Below are positions 47,650 to 56,230 of a DNA stretch of 64,000 nt, piece by piece; position 1 is the first letter of the stretch, and every line of letters begins with the position of its first letter. Made by a program: the position numbers and the translations under genes. The DNA is from Serratia proteamaculans (GTDB lineage Bacteria; Pseudomonadota; Gammaproteobacteria; Enterobacterales; Enterobacteriaceae), in assembly GCF_008830365.1 (NCBI RefSeq), contig NZ_WBKI01000001.1, positions 1,364,001-1,428,000 of the forward strand. The letters are read 5' to 3'. The notes under the pieces were generated by a model. It made no database searches. It worked only from the letters and a program-made list of their open reading frames with translations, and was not told the DNA's origin.

Positions 47650-47795
47650 GGCTTTTTCACTTTCTTAACGTTTTGTCGGCAGAATCTTAAGCGCGCAACG
47701 GGTAGTCTGTTGCCTGGTGCTTCCCCCCCAGAGAAGTACCTGCAAATGAAGAAGTAACAAGGAACTTTTGCCCGCAGACTTGCGGGCTTTTTTTT
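47650..47795 (+). ncRNA. Possible unannotated transcript ending at a strong terminator
   Basis: The 347-base gap between dsrB and the cold-shock gene has no convincing protein gene. It ends on the plus strand in a clean intrinsic terminator (47770-47795) with nothing upstream to terminate, since dsrB runs the other way. A small RNA of roughly 100-150 bases could start near 47650-47700. The 5' end is a guess. A 91-codon minus-strand frame here is judged spurious. Confidence 0.3.
47770..47795 (+). terminator. Orphan intrinsic terminator
   Basis: GCCCGCA, a 4-base loop, TGCGGGC, then eight T residues. It is oriented on the plus strand without an obvious upstream gene in that direction. Confidence 0.85.
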
Positions 47796-47817
47796 GCCTG
47801 TGGCGAATGACAGACAC

Positions 47818-47843
47818 AAAAAAACCCGCCTTGGCGGGTTTTT
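47818..47843 (-). terminator. Bidirectional terminator of the cold-shock gene
   Basis: A-run, CCCGCC-TT-GGCGGG (5-bp stem plus CTTG loop), T-run: a symmetric intrinsic terminator 20 bases past the stop of the csp gene on the minus strand. Confidence 0.88.
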
Positions 47844-47863
47844 ATTAATCAGCGAGAGGCCGA

Positions 47864-48076
47864 TTAGATAGCGGTAACGTTAGCCGCTGACGGACCTTTA
47901 GCACCGTTCTCGATAGAGAACTGTACGTTCTGGCCTTCAGCCAGGGTCTTGAAGCCTTGATCCTGGATAGCAGAGAAGTGTACGAACACATCTTTGCTGC
48001 CGTCTGCTGGAGTGATGAAACCGAAACCTTTAGACTCGTTGAACCACTTCACTTGACCTTTGATCATGTTAGACAT
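47864..48076 (-). CDS. cspC: Cold-shock-family RNA chaperone (CspC/CspE type)
   Basis: The 70-residue OB-fold protein binds single-stranded nucleic acid and stabilises stress mRNAs or prevents transcription termination. It has RNP1 KGFGFITP and RNP2 VFVHFSAIQ, with conserved aromatic residues. [17 protein letters not shown] and AEGQNVQF resemble E. coli CspC, while the tail [11 protein letters not shown] resembles CspE, so the symbol is tentative. ATG 48076 follows TAGGAATTAAC. A long AT-rich leader (48077-48360) precedes it, as is common for csp genes. It is monocistronic, ended by a strong terminator. Confidence 0.88.
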   Translation of the reverse strand: MSNMIKGQVKWFNESKGFGFITPADGSKDVFVHFSAIQDQGFKTLAEGQNVQFSIENGAKGPSAANVTAI

Positions 48077-48359
48077 GTTAATTCCTACAATATTAAATTT
48101 ACGCCACCATGGGCAAGAAATAGCCGGTCATCAGTTACTTATGGAGGCACTAGAAAGGAAATTCGTCAGTGAAGTGCTATCTAGGATAACGCTTTAAATT
48201 TGAACTACTTTACTCAAAATGTCGTGCATAAATAGGTCTGTACCACAGGCCGAGAAGCATTAACTCACGATGGGACTTTAATAGCAACTCTTTTTATAAG
48301 CCCCTCGGTGGAAACGGGACCAAACGCGCAGGATTTAAACCATTTAGCTCGATTTTTAA

Positions 48360-49226
48360 TCATTTCTGGCTGCATTTCCCCGTTAACGGAGGGAGCCGGC
48401 TGCCGCAAAATTTACAAAATGCAGAATCCGTCTCGTGGCCACCTCGTTGACATTGCTCACAATTTCGCCTTTCGCGGTTGCGTTGCAACTCCTGTGACAT
48501 ATAAGCAGTCAGAATGCCGGTCGGCACCGCAATGATTGAGTAACCCAACAGGATCAGCACCGAGGTCAATAACCGCCCCAGCGGGGTATGAGGAACAATA
48601 TCACCGTATCCCACGGTGGTCAGTGTCACTACCGCCCAATAGACGGAGGCCGCCAGGCTGGTAAAGCCCCCACTTCCGCCCTCAACCGCATACATCAGGC
48701 CGCCAAAGACACACAGCACCACGGCGACAAAACCAAAAAACATCGCCAGCTTATGACGCGCCAACTTGATGCTGCGCCAGATCATGCCCATCTCACTCAT
48801 GTAACGCAGCAGCTTCAACACCCGTAATACCCGCAGTATTCGTACGACTCGCAGTAGCATCACGAATTCTACCGTCATATGCGGGTACAGCCAGATGATA
48901 TACATCGGTAACACCGTCAATAAATCGACAACGCCGAAAAAACTGCGGGCATAGTGCTGGTCAGGTGGCGTGCACCAGAGTCGGAGCAAATATTCGCACG
49001 TGAAAATAACGGTAAAAATAATCTCGGCGTAAAAGAAAAGATAAATGGCTTGCTGGCCCGGAGCGTACAAAGCACTACCGCCCGGCTCGAGGAACAACAG
49101 CACCACACTGAGTAACGCGGTGCTGACCCAAAAAGCCTCCATCCTGCGACCACTGCGGGAATGGTTGTCGAACAGCAGTCGATAGCTGCGTTGACGTAGG
49201 CTCAACGCCGCAGTGTCAGTGGTCAT
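48360..49226 (-). CDS. Voltage-gated K+ channel-like protein with C-terminal zinc ribbon
   Basis: The 288-residue protein is a 6-TM ion channel. S4-type positively charged segment LRVVRILRVLRVLKLLRYM (about 125-145), pore with K+ selectivity filter TLTTVGYGDIVPH, and S6 LILLGYSIIAVPTGILTAYM. After S6 it continues into a cytoplasmic tail with CEQC ... CKFC, a CxxC-N11-CxxC zinc-ribbon-like module at the very end. It acts in the inner membrane and would conduct K+, gated by voltage. The ribbon is unusual compared with simple KvAP-like bacterial channels and could be a redox or metal sensor; that is inference. No neighbour explains its use. Confidence 0.88.
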   Translation of the reverse strand: MTTDTAALSLRQRSYRLLFDNHSRSGRRMEAFWVSTALLSVVLLFLEPGGSALYAPGQQAIYLFFYAEIIFTVIFTCEYLLRLWCTPPDQHYARSFFGVVDLLTVLPMYIIWLYPHMTVEFVMLLRVVRILRVLRVLKLLRYMSEMGMIWRSIKLARHKLAMFFGFVAVVLCVFGGLMYAVEGGSGGFTSLAASVYWAVVTLTTVGYGDIVPHTPLGRLLTSVLILLGYSIIAVPTGILTAYMSQELQRNRERRNCEQCQRGGHETDSAFCKFCGSRLPPLTGKCSQK

Positions 49227-49379
49227 AGTTCGATGTCTTATAAAGAGAAGTTACTAATAGAGTAGACCTGAACATTGATGCCGCCAACTCCCGTGCCAGC
49301 GATGAATAACCACAAATGATAGTAATTCTCGTCTGTCTGATTTATAGTTGCGCTGCGTAACTATAAAGGGAGATTGACC

Positions 49380-49763
49380 ATGCTGAGATGGCATACGCTG
49401 GCAGCGTCTTGCTGCACCGCTCTGTTGATACTGAGCACTCCAGCCCAGGCGCTGGACTTGTCCTACACCGCACCGGAACCCAGCATTAAACCGGCACCCG
49501 CACCGCAAACCGCTCTCGGCCCAGAAAAAAAAGCCGCCAAGCCGCCGGTGGTGTGGTCAGAAACCGAAGACAAAACCGGTTTTCGCGTTGATATGGAATG
49601 TGATCATCCCGGCTGCAGCCGTCCGCGCGCCAAGCCGTATTCGTCCCTTAATTACGGCCCGAATCTTGGCCCGGTGAAAAAAACCGACCGCCGCCGCCAG
49701 TCAGATCCCTACTCCACCGATCAGGAACCTGATTACAACGTGAGCATGGGTTATCAGTGGTAG
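49380..49763 (+). CDS. Small exported protein of unknown function
   Basis: A Sec signal peptide (MLRWHTLAASCCTALLILST, cleavage after AQA) precedes a ~100-residue mature part rich in Pro and Lys. It carries DMECDHPGCSRPRAKPYSS, whose two cysteines could form a disulfide in the periplasm, and ends in YNVSMGYQW, an outer-membrane-like aromatic terminus. I start it at ATG 49380, behind AAAGGGAG; a TTG six bases earlier is less likely. An intrinsic terminator follows at 49877. No family recognised. Confidence 0.65.
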   Translation: MLRWHTLAASCCTALLILSTPAQALDLSYTAPEPSIKPAPAPQTALGPEKKAAKPPVVWSETEDKTGFRVDMECDHPGCSRPRAKPYSSLNYGPNLGPVKKTDRRRQSDPYSTDQEPDYNVSMGYQW

Positions 49764-49876
49764 CGGCGCTTTCAGAGTTATCCCTATAGCTGCCGCCGCA
49801 TGCAATTCATACAATGGCGACCTGTTCACCACTCCTCCTGGTGCTGAACACAACAAGCTGTGTTGCAATATTTTAT

Positions 49877-49901
49877 GCGCCTCTCTATAGGCGCTTTTTT
49901 T
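49877..49901 (+). terminator. Intrinsic terminator
   Basis: GCGCCT, 6-base loop, AGGCGC, then seven T residues. It ends the transcript of the small exported protein gene. Confidence 0.88.
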
Positions 49902-50012
49902 ATCTCTGAATATCAGTCACCTGGCGTCTTACAGAATGGTCTCATTGCGGCATAACGTGATAACTGTCACAAATAACCGCTCCTTAGCCATGCTTTATCG
50001 GAGGGTTGTCAG

Positions 50013-50129
50013 ATGGCGACTGAATATCTACTTTTGCTGGCCGCATTAGCCGGCATTTCAGGGTTCGCGTTGTATAAGCACTTTAAATCACAGAAGAAAA
50101 GTACCCTATTGCGTCCATACGATCGTTAA
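50013..50129 (+). CDS. Single-TM small membrane protein, 38 aa
   Basis: ATG 50013 follows GGAGGG and encodes 38 residues: a hydrophobic stretch EYLLLLAALAGISGFALY then a basic tail KHFKSQKKS and RPYDR. It looks like a bitopic small membrane protein with a cytoplasmic basic C-terminus. No name can be given. Confidence 0.6.
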   Translation: MATEYLLLLAALAGISGFALYKHFKSQKKSTLLRPYDR

Positions 50130-50274
50130 CGCAAGCGTTACTGGAGCATGGCATCAGCGCTATGCTCCAGGCCACAAGTCCACACTCTGTCATTTTTTTA
50201 TCACAAAATTGTCACAATACAGCCATATCATGGTCGACGATTATCCGCGCTGGCTCAATACCAAGGATTTCGTT

Positions 50275-50484
50275 ATGACTACCATTAGAGCAACAAACCA
50301 CCAGGAAGCAGAAAAGCTGATCCGCTACGGCACGGCAAAGAAAATTGAACTGGCCTACGACATCGACAGCGATGACTTTTTCCAGCTTGCCAGCCTGTGG
50401 TGTGATCGAGGTGCCAAAATCTCCAAAGGGAAAGAACATTTTATCGTCTCGCTAAAAGGTTTTCGCATCCCGCCCAACGATTAA
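50275..50484 (+). CDS. Small hypothetical protein, 69 aa
   Basis: ATG 50275 lies 7 bases after AAGGAT and encodes 69 residues with an alpha/beta pattern: TTIRATNHQEAEKLIRYGTA, then DIDSDDFFQLASLWCDRGA and HFIVSLKGFRIPPND. A longer frame from 50209 is less likely, lacking a ribosome site. It has no signal peptide. I do not recognise the family; it is probably a cytoplasmic single-domain protein. It precedes the quinone oxidoreductase gene but is separated by 160 bases. Confidence 0.6.
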   Translation: MTTIRATNHQEAEKLIRYGTAKKIELAYDIDSDDFFQLASLWCDRGAKISKGKEHFIVSLKGFRIPPND

Positions 50485-50644
50485 TCCCATGCCGCCCCTA
50501 CGGCGGCGCCCCACTTTCCCCGTGTTGAAACCGCCCAATGATCCACATTCTCCCCTCAGCATTTCTGTAAGATAAATTATGAATTACAGCAGGCTGTTAC
50601 CTACACTGGTTACTGCGCCTGAACGCCAACTGAGGAGAACCACC

Positions 50645-51652
50645 ATGTCAGCCAACCCAGCGCTGCCCAGCACCATGAAAGTCATCGAAATCAGCCAGCC
50701 TGGCGAACCCGAGGTTCTGGTTAGTAGCCAAAGGCCACTGCCGACCCTGCAACAGGGAGAAATTCTGGTGAAAGTTGCCGCTGCCGGCGTTAACCGTCCT
50801 GACGTGCTGCAACGCCGGGGTCAGTACGCGCCACCACCCGGCGCATCGGATATTCCTGGTCTGGAGATCGCCGGTATGGTGGTCGCCACCGGCGTAGGCG
50901 TGCAAAATTACGCCATCGGCGACAAGGTGTGTGCCCTGATTGCCGGCGGCGGTTATGCAGAATACTGCAAGGTCCATGAAAGCAACGCACTGCCGGTCCC
51001 CGAGGGCTTTAGCCTGATTGAAGCGGCGGCGATCCCGGAAACCTTCTTTACCGTCTGGGTCAATGTGTTCCAACGCGGGCATCTGAAGGCCGGTGAAACC
51101 GTGTTGATCCACGGCGGCACCTCCGGCATTGGCACTGTGGCAACCCTGCTGGCGAAAGCCTTCTGCGCCCGGGTGATCACCACCGTCGGCTCCGAAGAAA
51201 AACGCCAGGCCAGCCTGGCATTGGGTGCCGATGTGTCGATTAACTACCGCAACGAAGATTTTGTTGAGCAGACCCAACGCGCCACTAACGGCAAAGGCGC
51301 CGACGTGATTGTCGATCTGATTGCCGGTGACTACGTGGCGAAGAACTATCAGGCGGCGGCGATGGACGGCCGCATTGTGCAAATCGGCACCCAGAACGGC
51401 GTGGTGAAGGAATTGAACCTGATGCCGCTGCTGATCAAACGCCTGACCCACACCGGCTCCACCCTGCGCGCGCGTAGCGTGGAAGATAAGGCGCAAATTG
51501 CCGCCGATTTGCTGCAGAAGGTTTGGCCGCTGCTGGAACGCGGAACGTTAAAACCTCAGATCTTCAAAACATTCCCGCTGGAACAGGCGGCCGAAGCACA
51601 TGCATTGATGGAGTCCAGCCAGCATATTGGCAAAATCATGCTGACTGTCTAA
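50645..51652 (+). CDS. NAD(P)H quinone oxidoreductase, PIG3-like (zinc-independent MDR)
   Basis: The 335-residue medium-chain dehydrogenase/reductase lacks zinc-binding cysteines and has the PIG3/QOR pattern: GVNRPDVLQRRGQYAPPPGA, IPGLEIAGMVVATG, the Rossmann loop VLIHGGTSGIGTVATLLAKA and GKGADVIVDLIAGDY. Such enzymes reduce quinones with NADPH in the cytoplasm. ATG 50645 follows TGAGGAGAACC; a frame from 50579 adds 22 non-family residues. A hairpin follows the stop. Substrate range is not visible from sequence. Confidence 0.88.
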   Translation: MSANPALPSTMKVIEISQPGEPEVLVSSQRPLPTLQQGEILVKVAAAGVNRPDVLQRRGQYAPPPGASDIPGLEIAGMVVATGVGVQNYAIGDKVCALIAGGGYAEYCKVHESNALPVPEGFSLIEAAAIPETFFTVWVNVFQRGHLKAGETVLIHGGTSGIGTVATLLAKAFCARVITTVGSEEKRQASLALGADVSINYRNEDFVEQTQRATNGKGADVIVDLIAGDYVAKNYQAAAMDGRIVQIGTQNGVVKELNLMPLLIKRLTHTGSTLRARSVEDKAQIAADLLQKVWPLLERGTLKPQIFKTFPLEQAAEAHALMESSQHIGKIMLTV

Positions 51653-51661
51653 ACCCGAATA

Positions 51662-51683
51662 CCCCGCAGCCTGCACTGCGGGG
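51662..51683 (+). terminator. Hairpin between convergent genes
   Basis: CCCCGCAG, 6-base loop, CTGCGGGG: an 8-bp stem between the convergent quinone oxidoreductase and EEP genes. The following T-tract is interrupted, so termination strength is uncertain. Confidence 0.55.
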
Positions 51684-51691
51684 TTATGGTT

Positions 51692-52771
51692 TCAGGCACC
51701 TGGCGTATGCACGTCTTCCGGAGATGAGTCGGTATTGGCCAGCTTCTCCTGCGCCAGCGCTTCGTCTTCGCTGTCTTTTTCCAGGCTTTCCTGCTGTGCC
51801 CCCTGCTTTGGTGAATAGACCAACTCCACCATTATCGGGAAGTGATCCGAACCTACGTGGGTTAAACGACGCAGCGAGCCGAGAACAAAGTCATCGCTGT
51901 GAAACACGTGATCCAGTGGCCAACGCAGGAACGGGTAGCCGGCATGAAAGGTGCTGAACATGCCGCGCCCGCGACGCGGATCCAACAGGCCGCTGACTTT
52001 CAGAAACAGCCGGGTGGTCGTCGACCAGGCCACATCATTCAGATCGCCGGTCACAATCACCGGAACCTCCGATTTGGCCGCGCTTTTCCCCACCATCACC
52101 AGTTCGGCGTCGCGGTCTTCCGATTCTTCATTTTCGGTCGGGCTCGGCGGCATCGGATGCACACAGTGCAAACGTACCTGTGGCCCTTGCGGCAAATGCA
52201 CCATCATGTGCATCGACGGGATCTGTTCATCCACCAGATACTGTATTTGCGCATCGCTGAGTTCCAGCCGCGAATAGACATGCATGCCGTACAGGTTATC
52301 CAGCGGACATTTCAAACAGTGGGGATAGTCCTGCTCCAGCGCCGACAGTTGCTGCTCCCACCAACCATCGGTTTCTACCGCCACCAGCACGTCCGGTCGT
52401 TCGGTCGCCACCAGCGCCAGCAGTTTATCCGCCTGGCGATTAGGAGTTAATACGTTGGATACCAGAATGCGGATGCGCGGCTTCTTCTGATAGCCGGTAA
52501 AACCCAGCACCTGAGGTTTGCTCAGCCGGGTATAGGGATAAATCCACACGGCCTGATAAACCACACAGGCCAGGTTTACCGCCATCATGCCCCACACCCA
52601 GGGTGACAACGGCACAAACAGCAGGTTAAGCAATAACACCAATAACGAAAGCGCCAGTATTTGCAGGCGGGGAAAATCCCACACCCGGATCCACCAGGCT
52701 GCATGCTTTGAAAGTGGCGCAATGGTCACCAGCGCCAGCAAAAGCGTCAGTATGGCGGTAATCCCTGTCAC
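51692..52771 (-). CDS. Membrane-anchored endonuclease/exonuclease/phosphatase (EEP) family protein
   Basis: The 359-residue protein has an N-terminal block of three hydrophobic segments (ILTLLLALVTIAPL, LQILALSLLVLLLNLLFVPL, WGMMAVNLACVVYQAVWIYP), then an EEP catalytic domain. That domain has the N-strand ILVSNVLTPNRQ, catalytic Glu in DVLVAVETDGWW, PVIVTGDLNDVAWS and the closing SDHFPIMVEL. Metal-binding acidic residues and the Asp-His end pair are intact, so it is likely an active phosphodiesterase facing the periplasm or cytoplasm. I start it at GTG 52771 after GAGGAA; an 85-codon longer frame contains no matching homology. Confidence 0.82.
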   Translation of the reverse strand: MTGITAILTLLLALVTIAPLSKHAAWWIRVWDFPRLQILALSLLVLLLNLLFVPLSPWVWGMMAVNLACVVYQAVWIYPYTRLSKPQVLGFTGYQKKPRIRILVSNVLTPNRQADKLLALVATERPDVLVAVETDGWWEQQLSALEQDYPHCLKCPLDNLYGMHVYSRLELSDAQIQYLVDEQIPSMHMMVHLPQGPQVRLHCVHPMPPSPTENEESEDRDAELVMVGKSAAKSEVPVIVTGDLNDVAWSTTTRLFLKVSGLLDPRRGRGMFSTFHAGYPFLRWPLDHVFHSDDFVLGSLRRLTHVGSDHFPIMVELVYSPKQGAQQESLEKDSEDEALAQEKLANTDSSPEDVHTPGA

Positions 52772-52880
52772 GGTTAATTCCTCATCATCGATCCTGGCCT
52801 GTCGGGGTGACGGCCTCCTGACTGCCGCGTTTGGCGGCAGCCAAAGATTGCCATAAAAAACGCCCGTCCCGCCAGCCGAC

Positions 52881-53933
52881 TTAAGGAATAATCTTGCGAC
52901 GGCGGAATTCGTCAAACAGCGCGAACAGCATCGCCTCGGTTTCGACAAATTGATGGAAGCCAAAGCGGCGCGCCTTACTGCCATCGGCAAACATGTCGTA
53001 ATCCCACGAGAATACAAAGTCGGCAAAGCGCCAGCTCGCTACCGCACGGTAATCCGCTTCGACCAAATCATGCTGTTGCGCCAGGGCCTGCCACAACTCA
53101 TTTTTATCCTCCATCACCGACGCCAGCGGCATCGGCAACGGCGGTGCGACCTCCAGATCAAAATAGCCGGCAATTTTCGGCCACAGCTCGCTCCAGCGGA
53201 AGAGGTCACCGTTATTGATATTAAACGCCTGATTAGCAGCCGCAGGCTCAGTCGCCGCCCACAGCGTAGCACGCGCCAACAGCCCGGCGTCGGTCATTTC
53301 CAGCAGGCTGTGGTAAGCCCCGGGTTTGCCGGGAAAGCGTAACGGCAGCCCCAGCGCCTTGCTGATAGAGGCATAAACCGCCAGGGTCAGCGCCAGATTC
53401 ATCGGGTTGCCCAGCGAGAAGCCGCCGACCACGCTGGGACGGATTGCGCTCCAGTGCCAGTTTTTCCCCTGCTGGCGCTGTTCAAGATAGCTTTGCTGCG
53501 CCAGGTTGAACTCCGGCGGCATGTGCCCGGCATCACTCTCCCGCGCCGGAGTTTTGAACGGCCCCAAATGGGCGCCATACACTTTATAGCCCTGCATCAG
53601 GCTGATGTGCTCCAACCCTTGCGCTACCGGTTCCAGCGCTTCCACCACATTGCTCAACATCGCCAGATTAGGTGCCACCAGCCCCGCCCAGTCCGGGGCA
53701 TCCTGATAGGCGGCGTAGAAAATGTGGCTGACCTGGGTCAGCGAATGCAGGGCATCGCGTGTGGCTTGTGCATTCAGCAGGTCGACCGCCAGATAACGCA
53801 CCTGCGGCCGGTCAAGGCCTCCGCGCCGGGACAAACCCACCACCTGCCAACCTTGTTGCTCCAGCTCTTCAATCAGCTTGCCGCCAATAACGCCGTTAGC
53901 ACCGACTACCAGCGCCAGTTTATTGTTTTGCAT
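52881..53933 (-). CDS. PRISE-like NAD(P)-dependent reductase (extended SDR)
   Basis: The 350-residue protein has the SDR Rossmann motif LALVVGANGVIGGKLIEELE and features of the PRISE branch (progesterone 5-beta-reductase/iridoid synthase-like): LMQGYKVYGAHLGPFKTPA with the catalytic-Lys position, a HWSAIRPSVVGGFSLGN strand and NQAFNINNGDLFRWSELWP. These enzymes reduce activated enones with NADPH. It is divergent from the LysR gene at 54049, suggesting control by it. Start ATG 53933. The substrate is unknown. Confidence 0.82.
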   Translation of the reverse strand: MQNNKLALVVGANGVIGGKLIEELEQQGWQVVGLSRRGGLDRPQVRYLAVDLLNAQATRDALHSLTQVSHIFYAAYQDAPDWAGLVAPNLAMLSNVVEALEPVAQGLEHISLMQGYKVYGAHLGPFKTPARESDAGHMPPEFNLAQQSYLEQRQQGKNWHWSAIRPSVVGGFSLGNPMNLALTLAVYASISKALGLPLRFPGKPGAYHSLLEMTDAGLLARATLWAATEPAAANQAFNINNGDLFRWSELWPKIAGYFDLEVAPPLPMPLASVMEDKNELWQALAQQHDLVEADYRAVASWRFADFVFSWDYDMFADGSKARRFGFHQFVETEAMLFALFDEFRRRKIIP

Positions 53934-54048
53934 GTTGTGTCTCCGGTTTCGTATCGCTTGAGACTTTCACTTTGATTGATTAACAAAGCTTGCGGTAGAG
54001 GGTATTTACCACTAATACTTATAAGATAAATCTATATATGGAATGCCG

Positions 54049-54981
54049 ATGGACAAGCTGAACGCGATGAATACCTTCGTTCGGGTCGCGGAACTGGGCA
54101 GCCTCTCGGCCGTCGCCCGCGATCTGGGCCTGACCCAGCCTGCCGTGAGCCAGCAGATTGCCGGTTTGGAGCAGCAACTGGGCGTGCAGTTACTGTTTCG
54201 CAGTACCCGTGCGGTGACGCTGACCGACGCCGGTGTGGGCTATTACCGGCAGGTCAAACCGATTCTGGCGGCGGTGGGTGAAGCGGAAGAAGCGCTACAC
54301 GGCCAAAACCTGCGGCTGCAAGGGTCGTTACGCATCCATGCACCAACGGGGTTCGGCCAACAGCACCTCACGCCACTGGCAATTGCCTTTCAGCAACAGC
54401 ATCCAGAGCTGAATATCGAACTGTTGTTGGACGATCGTCGGGCGGATGTGATTGCTGAAGGCATCGATGTGGCGATCCGCTTTGGCGAATTGAGTTCACC
54501 GGGGATGGTGGCGCGGCGGCTGGGAGAGTTACAGCGTATTCTGGTGGCCTCACCGGCCTACCTGACGGCACAGGGCGAACCGCAAAGCCTGAAGGAACTG
54601 GCAACCCATCCGCATATCCGCTATAGCGGCCTGAGCGACGGGGACACGCTGACGTTAATCGGCCCTGATGGTGCCGAGGTGGTGGCGTTGCGCCCGGTAT
54701 TTCGCGCTAACAATACGTTTTCACTGCTGGCGGCGATTGAATCAGGGCTGGGTATTGGCGGCGCACAGCGGCCGCTGATCGATCGACAATTGGCGAGTGG
54801 CGCACTGGTCCCCATCTTGCCGGCCTGGCGTTATCCCCCGATGGCGCTTCATGCGGTTTATCCCGCTGCACGGTTTATTCCCGGCAAAGTGCGGGCCTGG
54901 GTAGAGTATTTGCAGGGGGCATTGAGGAACATTGAGGGTGTGACGCTAAATTATGCCCCCGACAAGGTGCCGGGGGCATAA
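54049..54981 (+). CDS. LysR-family transcriptional regulator
   Basis: The 310-residue regulator has HTH SLSAVARDLGLTQPAVSQQI (about 20-39), the LEQQLGVQLLFRSTRAVTLT wing region and a CrgA-like effector domain (LRIHAPTGFGQQHLTPLAI, IAEGIDVAIRFGELSSPGMV). It is divergent from the PRISE reductase gene across 115 bases, its probable target. ATG 54049 is preferred to 54043 because GGAATG precedes it suitably. The 3' end forms part of a strong terminator hairpin shared with yidB. Confidence 0.87.
   Translation: MDKLNAMNTFVRVAELGSLSAVARDLGLTQPAVSQQIAGLEQQLGVQLLFRSTRAVTLTDAGVGYYRQVKPILAAVGEAEEALHGQNLRLQGSLRIHAPTGFGQQHLTPLAIAFQQQHPELNIELLLDDRRADVIAEGIDVAIRFGELSSPGMVARRLGELQRILVASPAYLTAQGEPQSLKELATHPHIRYSGLSDGDTLTLIGPDGAEVVALRPVFRANNTFSLLAAIESGLGIGGAQRPLIDRQLASGALVPILPAWRYPPMALHAVYPAARFIPGKVRAWVEYLQGALRNIEGVTLNYAPDKVPGA
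54952..54980 (+). terminator. Convergent terminator of the LysR and yidB-like genes
   Basis: TATGCCCCCG, 9-base loop, CGGGGGCATA: a perfect 10-bp stem overlapping the last codons of the LysR gene and the approach to the yidB-like stop. Confidence 0.7.
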
Positions 54982-54984
54982 ATC

Positions 54985-55371
54985 TTATTTGAACAGTTTA
55001 CCGACCATATCGCCCAGTTCGTTACTGTTCTGCTGCACTTCACCATTTGGCGAGGCGGCGTCAGCGACCGTTGGCAGGAACTGCGCAATGGTGGCGGATG
55101 CCTGAGCCGGATCGATACCCAGCTTTTCGGCCAGTTGGTTAATGGCATCGCTGCCCAGCGCCTGCTGCACGTGATCGCCGCTGATCTGCTGGTTTTCACC
55201 GTTACCCAGCCATGAACCGACCACATCGCCGAATTGTCCCTGACGGAATTTGTCCAGGATCGCCTGCAGACCACCCTGTTGCTCAACCCATTGCATGATG
55301 GCGACGTAATCGATGCCTTTACCGTTGGCGCCGCCCAGAATGTTGCCCAATACGCTATCAAACAGACCCAT
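54985..55371 (-). CDS. YidB-family protein (DUF937)
   Basis: The 128-residue protein matches the YidB/DUF937 family: MGLFDSVLGNILGGANG, IMQWVEQQGGLQAILDKFRQ, SDAINQLAEKLGIDPAQASA and ATIAQFLPTVADAASP. The function of the family is unknown; it is a helical, Gln/Gly-rich soluble protein often seen near stress genes. The start ATG 55371 is well supported by the conserved first helix. It lies 95 bases from the yeaQ-type gene, in the same direction. Confidence 0.85.
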   Translation of the reverse strand: MGLFDSVLGNILGGANGKGIDYVAIMQWVEQQGGLQAILDKFRQGQFGDVVGSWLGNGENQQISGDHVQQALGSDAINQLAEKLGIDPAQASATIAQFLPTVADAASPNGEVQQNSNELGDMVGKLFK

Positions 55372-55424
55372 GTTCTTCCCCTTCCAGCCGTCGGCTCAGG
55401 CCGCTCGACCCTTGTGATTTAACG

Positions 55425-55449
55425 AAAAAAGGGCCGCCGCAGCGACCCT
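55425..55449 (-). terminator. Intrinsic terminator of the yeaQ-type gene
   Basis: On the minus strand AGGGTCGC, TGCG loop, GCGGCCCT, then TTTTTT: an 8-bp stem with one G-T pair. It ends the yeaQ-type gene transcript. Confidence 0.8.
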
Positions 55450-55465
55450 GTTGATCAGTATCTGA

Positions 55466-55714
55466 TTAGTTTCTGATCTTTCTGTAGACAAAAAGCACCA
55501 CCAGGGCACCGATGACTGCGACAACAAAGCTGCCCAGATTGAAGCCATCAACACGACCCATACCGAAGAAGGTACTGATATAGCCGCCGACAACTGCACC
55601 GATGACGCCCAGGATGACGGTTACAATAAAGCCACCGCCGTCTTTGCCCGGCATGATCCATTTAGCCAGGATACCGGCGATTAACCCAAAAATGATCCAG
55701 GAAATGATGCCCAT
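55466..55714 (-). CDS. GlsB/YeaQ/YmgE-family membrane protein
   Basis: The 82-residue protein is almost all hydrophobic and matches the transglycosylase-associated/YeaQ family: SWIIFGLIAGILAKWIMPGK, then TVILGVIGAVVGGYISTFFG and SFVVAVIGALVVLFVYRKI. Three membrane spans, inner-membrane location; members are induced by general stress (RpoS) but their activity is not defined. A good terminator follows. Start ATG 55714 is preceded by AGGGAG. Confidence 0.88.
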   Translation of the reverse strand: MGIISWIIFGLIAGILAKWIMPGKDGGGFIVTVILGVIGAVVGGYISTFFGMGRVDGFNLGSFVVAVIGALVVLFVYRKIRN

Positions 55715-56013
55715 TTTTACTCTCCCTATTACTTTTTGCCTAAAAGAAACCCTATCACCAGGCCCATGATGGCACCTGCTCCAACCCTGACGATACTTTC
55801 ACAACTCTATTGCCCTATGCCGAGCATTTCCGGCAGCGCGATACAGGGGTGAATCTTGATAAACACGCATCTTCACACTGTTACTATAGTCAAATATCAG
55901 CAGTTTACCCATTTCCGTCCGTCTGAATTTTAGGGTACAAAAATCGACCGAATTCATCCCACTGTCATTTCTGCACGCTATAACAAAGGGAATCATCCCG
56001 CAGGAGACAGACC

Positions 56014-56103
56014 ATGACCAATACGTCGTTTCTGCTGATACTGACCACGCTTTACGCCCTGGCTGCCGTCTGGGACGGTTCTGCAGCCCTGCTGCTGATG
56101 TAA
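56014..56103 (+). CDS. Small hydrophobic peptide, 29 aa
   Basis: ATG 56014 follows CAGGAGAC at a good distance and encodes 29 mostly hydrophobic residues (TNTSFLLILTTLYALAAVW, then DGSAALLLM). It resembles the many uncharacterised single-span small membrane proteins of enterobacteria. The strong ribosome site is the main support. Confidence 0.5.
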   Translation: MTNTSFLLILTTLYALAAVWDGSAALLLM

Positions 56104-56230
56104 TGTTACACATCCTTTGTCACTTTTTTGACGATTTTAATTGTGTCTTGTTTTTACAGAAGATTAATCACCTGAAAGCCAACAAAAAATTCCCCTGTAC
56201 TTGGATAAAAATCCCATTGGCCGTCAGAGG

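Noticed and set aside
47544-47819. 91-codon minus-strand frame between dsrB and the cold-shock gene
   Set aside because: It has no domain or plausible ribosome site, runs through a strong terminator stem and has an unnatural composition.
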